DNA from: Amorphochlora amoebiformis
Lineage: Eukaryota; Cercozoa; Chlorarachniophyceae
DNA length: 64,000 bases
Assembly: GCA_054601695.1 (NCBI GenBank)
Contig: BAAHQB010000086.1
Coordinates: 558,001-622,000 of the forward strand
Direction: 5' to 3'
Position 1 is the stretch's first letter; every line of letters starts with the position of its first letter. Below are positions 54,449 through 64,000 of the stretch, one piece after another. The notes below the pieces were generated by a model. It searched no databases. It was not told the DNA's origin and saw nothing but the letters and a program-made list of their open reading frames with translations. A program made the translations under genes and the position numbers.

Positions 54449-55430
54449 TATATATATATATGTATGTATGTAATATTTATACATATTTTCAAGTCGTACG
54501 CACAAATAAATTAAAATACTTATGTATATAATTCAGAATGTATTTGACGTGTTTTTTATTGTGTATATATCTTACATACACATCTTTAGTTTCATATAAT
54601 TGTAAGAGCTTATGTGTTTTTCCTACTTGTGCATCTTTGTCTTCATCTTCGAAACCGATGTAGAGGATACCGATACCGAGCAAGGAACTCGCAACGACCT
54701 AACGTGAGGGATCGTCAGATCGATGGAGCTAAGAAGGGAAGGTTCTGTCTCACCGATAGAGCCATGACAGAGCCCGACTTGAACGCGACACGAAGACCAG
54801 CGTTCAAGTTTCCTGGCTCTCCGGGGCTCTCAGGCTCACACGCGATTGTCGTAAGAACGTTCGAGTAGGTCGCTGTCAACATTCCAATGTAGCCCGAAAG
54901 CGATGAGAGGAAAGCTCCAAACCAGAAGGAAATCTGATACATCCCAAAGTTAAATTTGGTTAAGAGGGGAACTCTAGTGAGGCAATACCATAGACTTCCA
55001 GCCGAGACCTGGGAGACCGAGGATGATCAAACCGATAACCAAGCAGAAGACGAACAGGCTGAGGTTTAACGACGCTGTTAGGTGGTCGTAAACCGAACGT
55101 GCGATATAACACACTTACCAGACGTACTCGCGGTACAGGAACGCGCGAGCTCCAGCAGCGATAGCGTCAGCAATCCTGAAGGTTTCCTTGTACCTATCCC
55201 GGTCTCTGTTCATGAAGGAAAGCTGCATACATGTATGCGAGTTAGATTCGACGTCTATATATATGAACGACATTATACCTGGGCTGCGTAGATGATAGCG
55301 AATACCAGAGCAATACCTCCACCGAGGAACGCTGAAACATAACGCAAATGTTTGTGTGTCAGCGGTTCTGTGATCAGTTGCTTCGTTTGTACGTACCTCC
55401 GCCGGCGTTCGCATCACGACTGAGGTCCAT
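50080..55430 (-). CDS. Membrane-embedded ion-translocating pyrophosphatase, K+-dependent type
   Basis: Hydrolyses pyrophosphate and uses the energy to pump H+ (or Na+) across an internal or plasma membrane. Exons, in transcript order: 55397-55430, 55279-55331, 55119-55222, 54989-55058, 54754-54933, 54627-54698, 53747-53945, 52757-53691, 52523-52702, 51513-51751, 51366-51446, 51141-51264, 50591-50689, 50080-50136 (TAA), giving 2427 nt and 808 residues with all phases matching. Motifs are [11 protein letters not shown] (206-216), [34 protein letters not shown] (486-501), [13 protein letters not shown] and [19 protein letters not shown], the substrate and metal site of the family, among many hydrophobic helices. 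Ala in GNTTAA marks the K+-dependent class; K+-independent enzymes have Lys there. The short N-terminus with [17 protein letters not shown] is bacterial-like. The cytosolic tail is charged (KKRKN, EPEEKK). The start ATG at 55430 follows a possible acceptor, so an extra 5' exon cannot be excluded. Confidence 0.96.
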
Positions 55431-56127
55431 CCATCCATCGTCAAATTCCTGATTACGCAACCGTCAAATTCCTCGATATGCTGTCCTACACCCTCTTTGT
55501 TGATCCGCAAAAGCCTTCCGGTCAACGAAAAGGTCAGGCCCTAAGCGCTCCATCGCTTTTTGTGCTCGTGACCCCATGTTTGGAAGCCAGGAACCTCTCA
55601 ACCTGGATGGATGCCTGCGCGACTGGCATGAGTTCGAACGTACCTCATTTTGGATATTGCCGCTCATCTTCGAAGTTACGCTGCCTTGCGCCGGACTACG
55701 TACGTCTCGCGGATTCGGTGTGGTATGGCGACCAGCGCGGGGTACTCAGGGTCTTTTCGAACTTGTTTTTTTCGGCGGGCTTTCTTTGGGTGAATTCCAC
55801 AACATTTTTCTGCCAGTAAAGTTATTTTAGGTGATTCCAAATCTTCCCCTGGCTCAAATGTTAGGGCGCGGTTACCTACAATGGCGTCTCCAATTCACGT
55901 TGGTCCCCGTGTAGCATCACTTTACTTCTCTTCTCAGCCGTTGTATACAGGGTGTCGGGAGAATGATTTTTCGTTAATCGAGCGATTCGGAAGTGGACCG
56001 CGGAACAACGGAGGCTAACGGACCACAAACCGTCAGTGTCGGCCGACTGCCGGGGATCCCGGGGAAAATCTAGCAATTTGGCGCCATTCCATCCACAACA
56101 CGTCGCCCTGGGTCAGAGCTGAAGAAC
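55431..56127. promoter_or_regulatory. Divergent intergenic region between the pyrophosphatase and the transporter
   Basis: About 700 bp of mixed-composition sequence between two divergent starts, without (TA)n. It should contain both promoters. A 9-bp direct repeat (AATTTGACG on the - strand) lies just upstream of the pyrophosphatase start. Open frames here show no family features. Confidence 0.5.

Positions 56128-64000
<7,873 letters not shown>

Noticed and set aside
55478-55819. Plus-strand open frame of 113 codons in the divergent region
   Set aside because: No recognisable motif; lies between two well-supported starts and has no splice link to the transporter.

Overview
This is a nuclear genome segment from a eukaryotic microbe, most likely a protist or alga. 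The evidence is spliceosomal introns throughout, telomere-type TTAGGG/CCCTAA tracts inside the window, a mitochondrial-type ABC1 kinase and a membrane-embedded pyrophosphatase, a family found in plants, algae, protists and prokaryotes but not in animals or fungi. I cannot name the species. Most of the window is (TA)n and near-(TA)n sequence, so nearly every long open frame rich in Tyr/Ile/His/Thr is translated microsatellite, not a gene. The real coding sequence is in short exons averaging about 63 bp, which I chained by hand from splice sites, reading phase and protein-family motifs.

Layout: (A) 209-3561 +, the last six exons of a gene I do not recognise. (B) 4187-19796 -, an ABC1/UbiB-family atypical kinase of 527 aa in 25 exons. 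(C) 20645-23444 +, a small basic protein of 155 aa that I do not recognise. (D) 23947-49485 +, a USP4/USP15-type ubiquitin-specific protease of 947 aa in 45 exons with an added tudor-knot/chromo-barrel-like segment. (E) 50080-55430 -, a K+-dependent-type membrane pyrophosphatase of 808 aa in 14 exons. (F) 56128-64000 +, an SLC17-like major-facilitator transporter that runs off the window. B and C, and E and F, are divergent pairs with 0.7-0.85 kb of non-TA sequence between their starts. A/B and D/E are convergent pairs whose intergenic DNA is crowded with the tetranucleotide CTAG. The summed exon lengths of B, C, D and E are each an exact multiple of three and end at a stop, which is strong internal support for the chains.

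The genes do not form a pathway: the ABC1 kinase is probably mitochondrial, the pyrophosphatase and transporter are membrane proteins that may share a promoter region, and the protease acts on ubiquitin. The most unusual signal is architectural. Genes A, B, D and F carry about 13-15 introns per kb of coding sequence. Many introns contain tandem copies of the edge of a neighbouring exon: copies upstream of an exon carry its acceptor and 5' end, copies downstream carry its 3' end and donor, each cut off by (TA)n. Telomere-type CCCTAA tracts and polypyrimidine tracts lie mainly on the sense strand of introns, in several cases directly before a 3' splice site, where CTAAC can serve as a branch point. 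I see no tRNA, rRNA, CRISPR array, origin or transposase gene.
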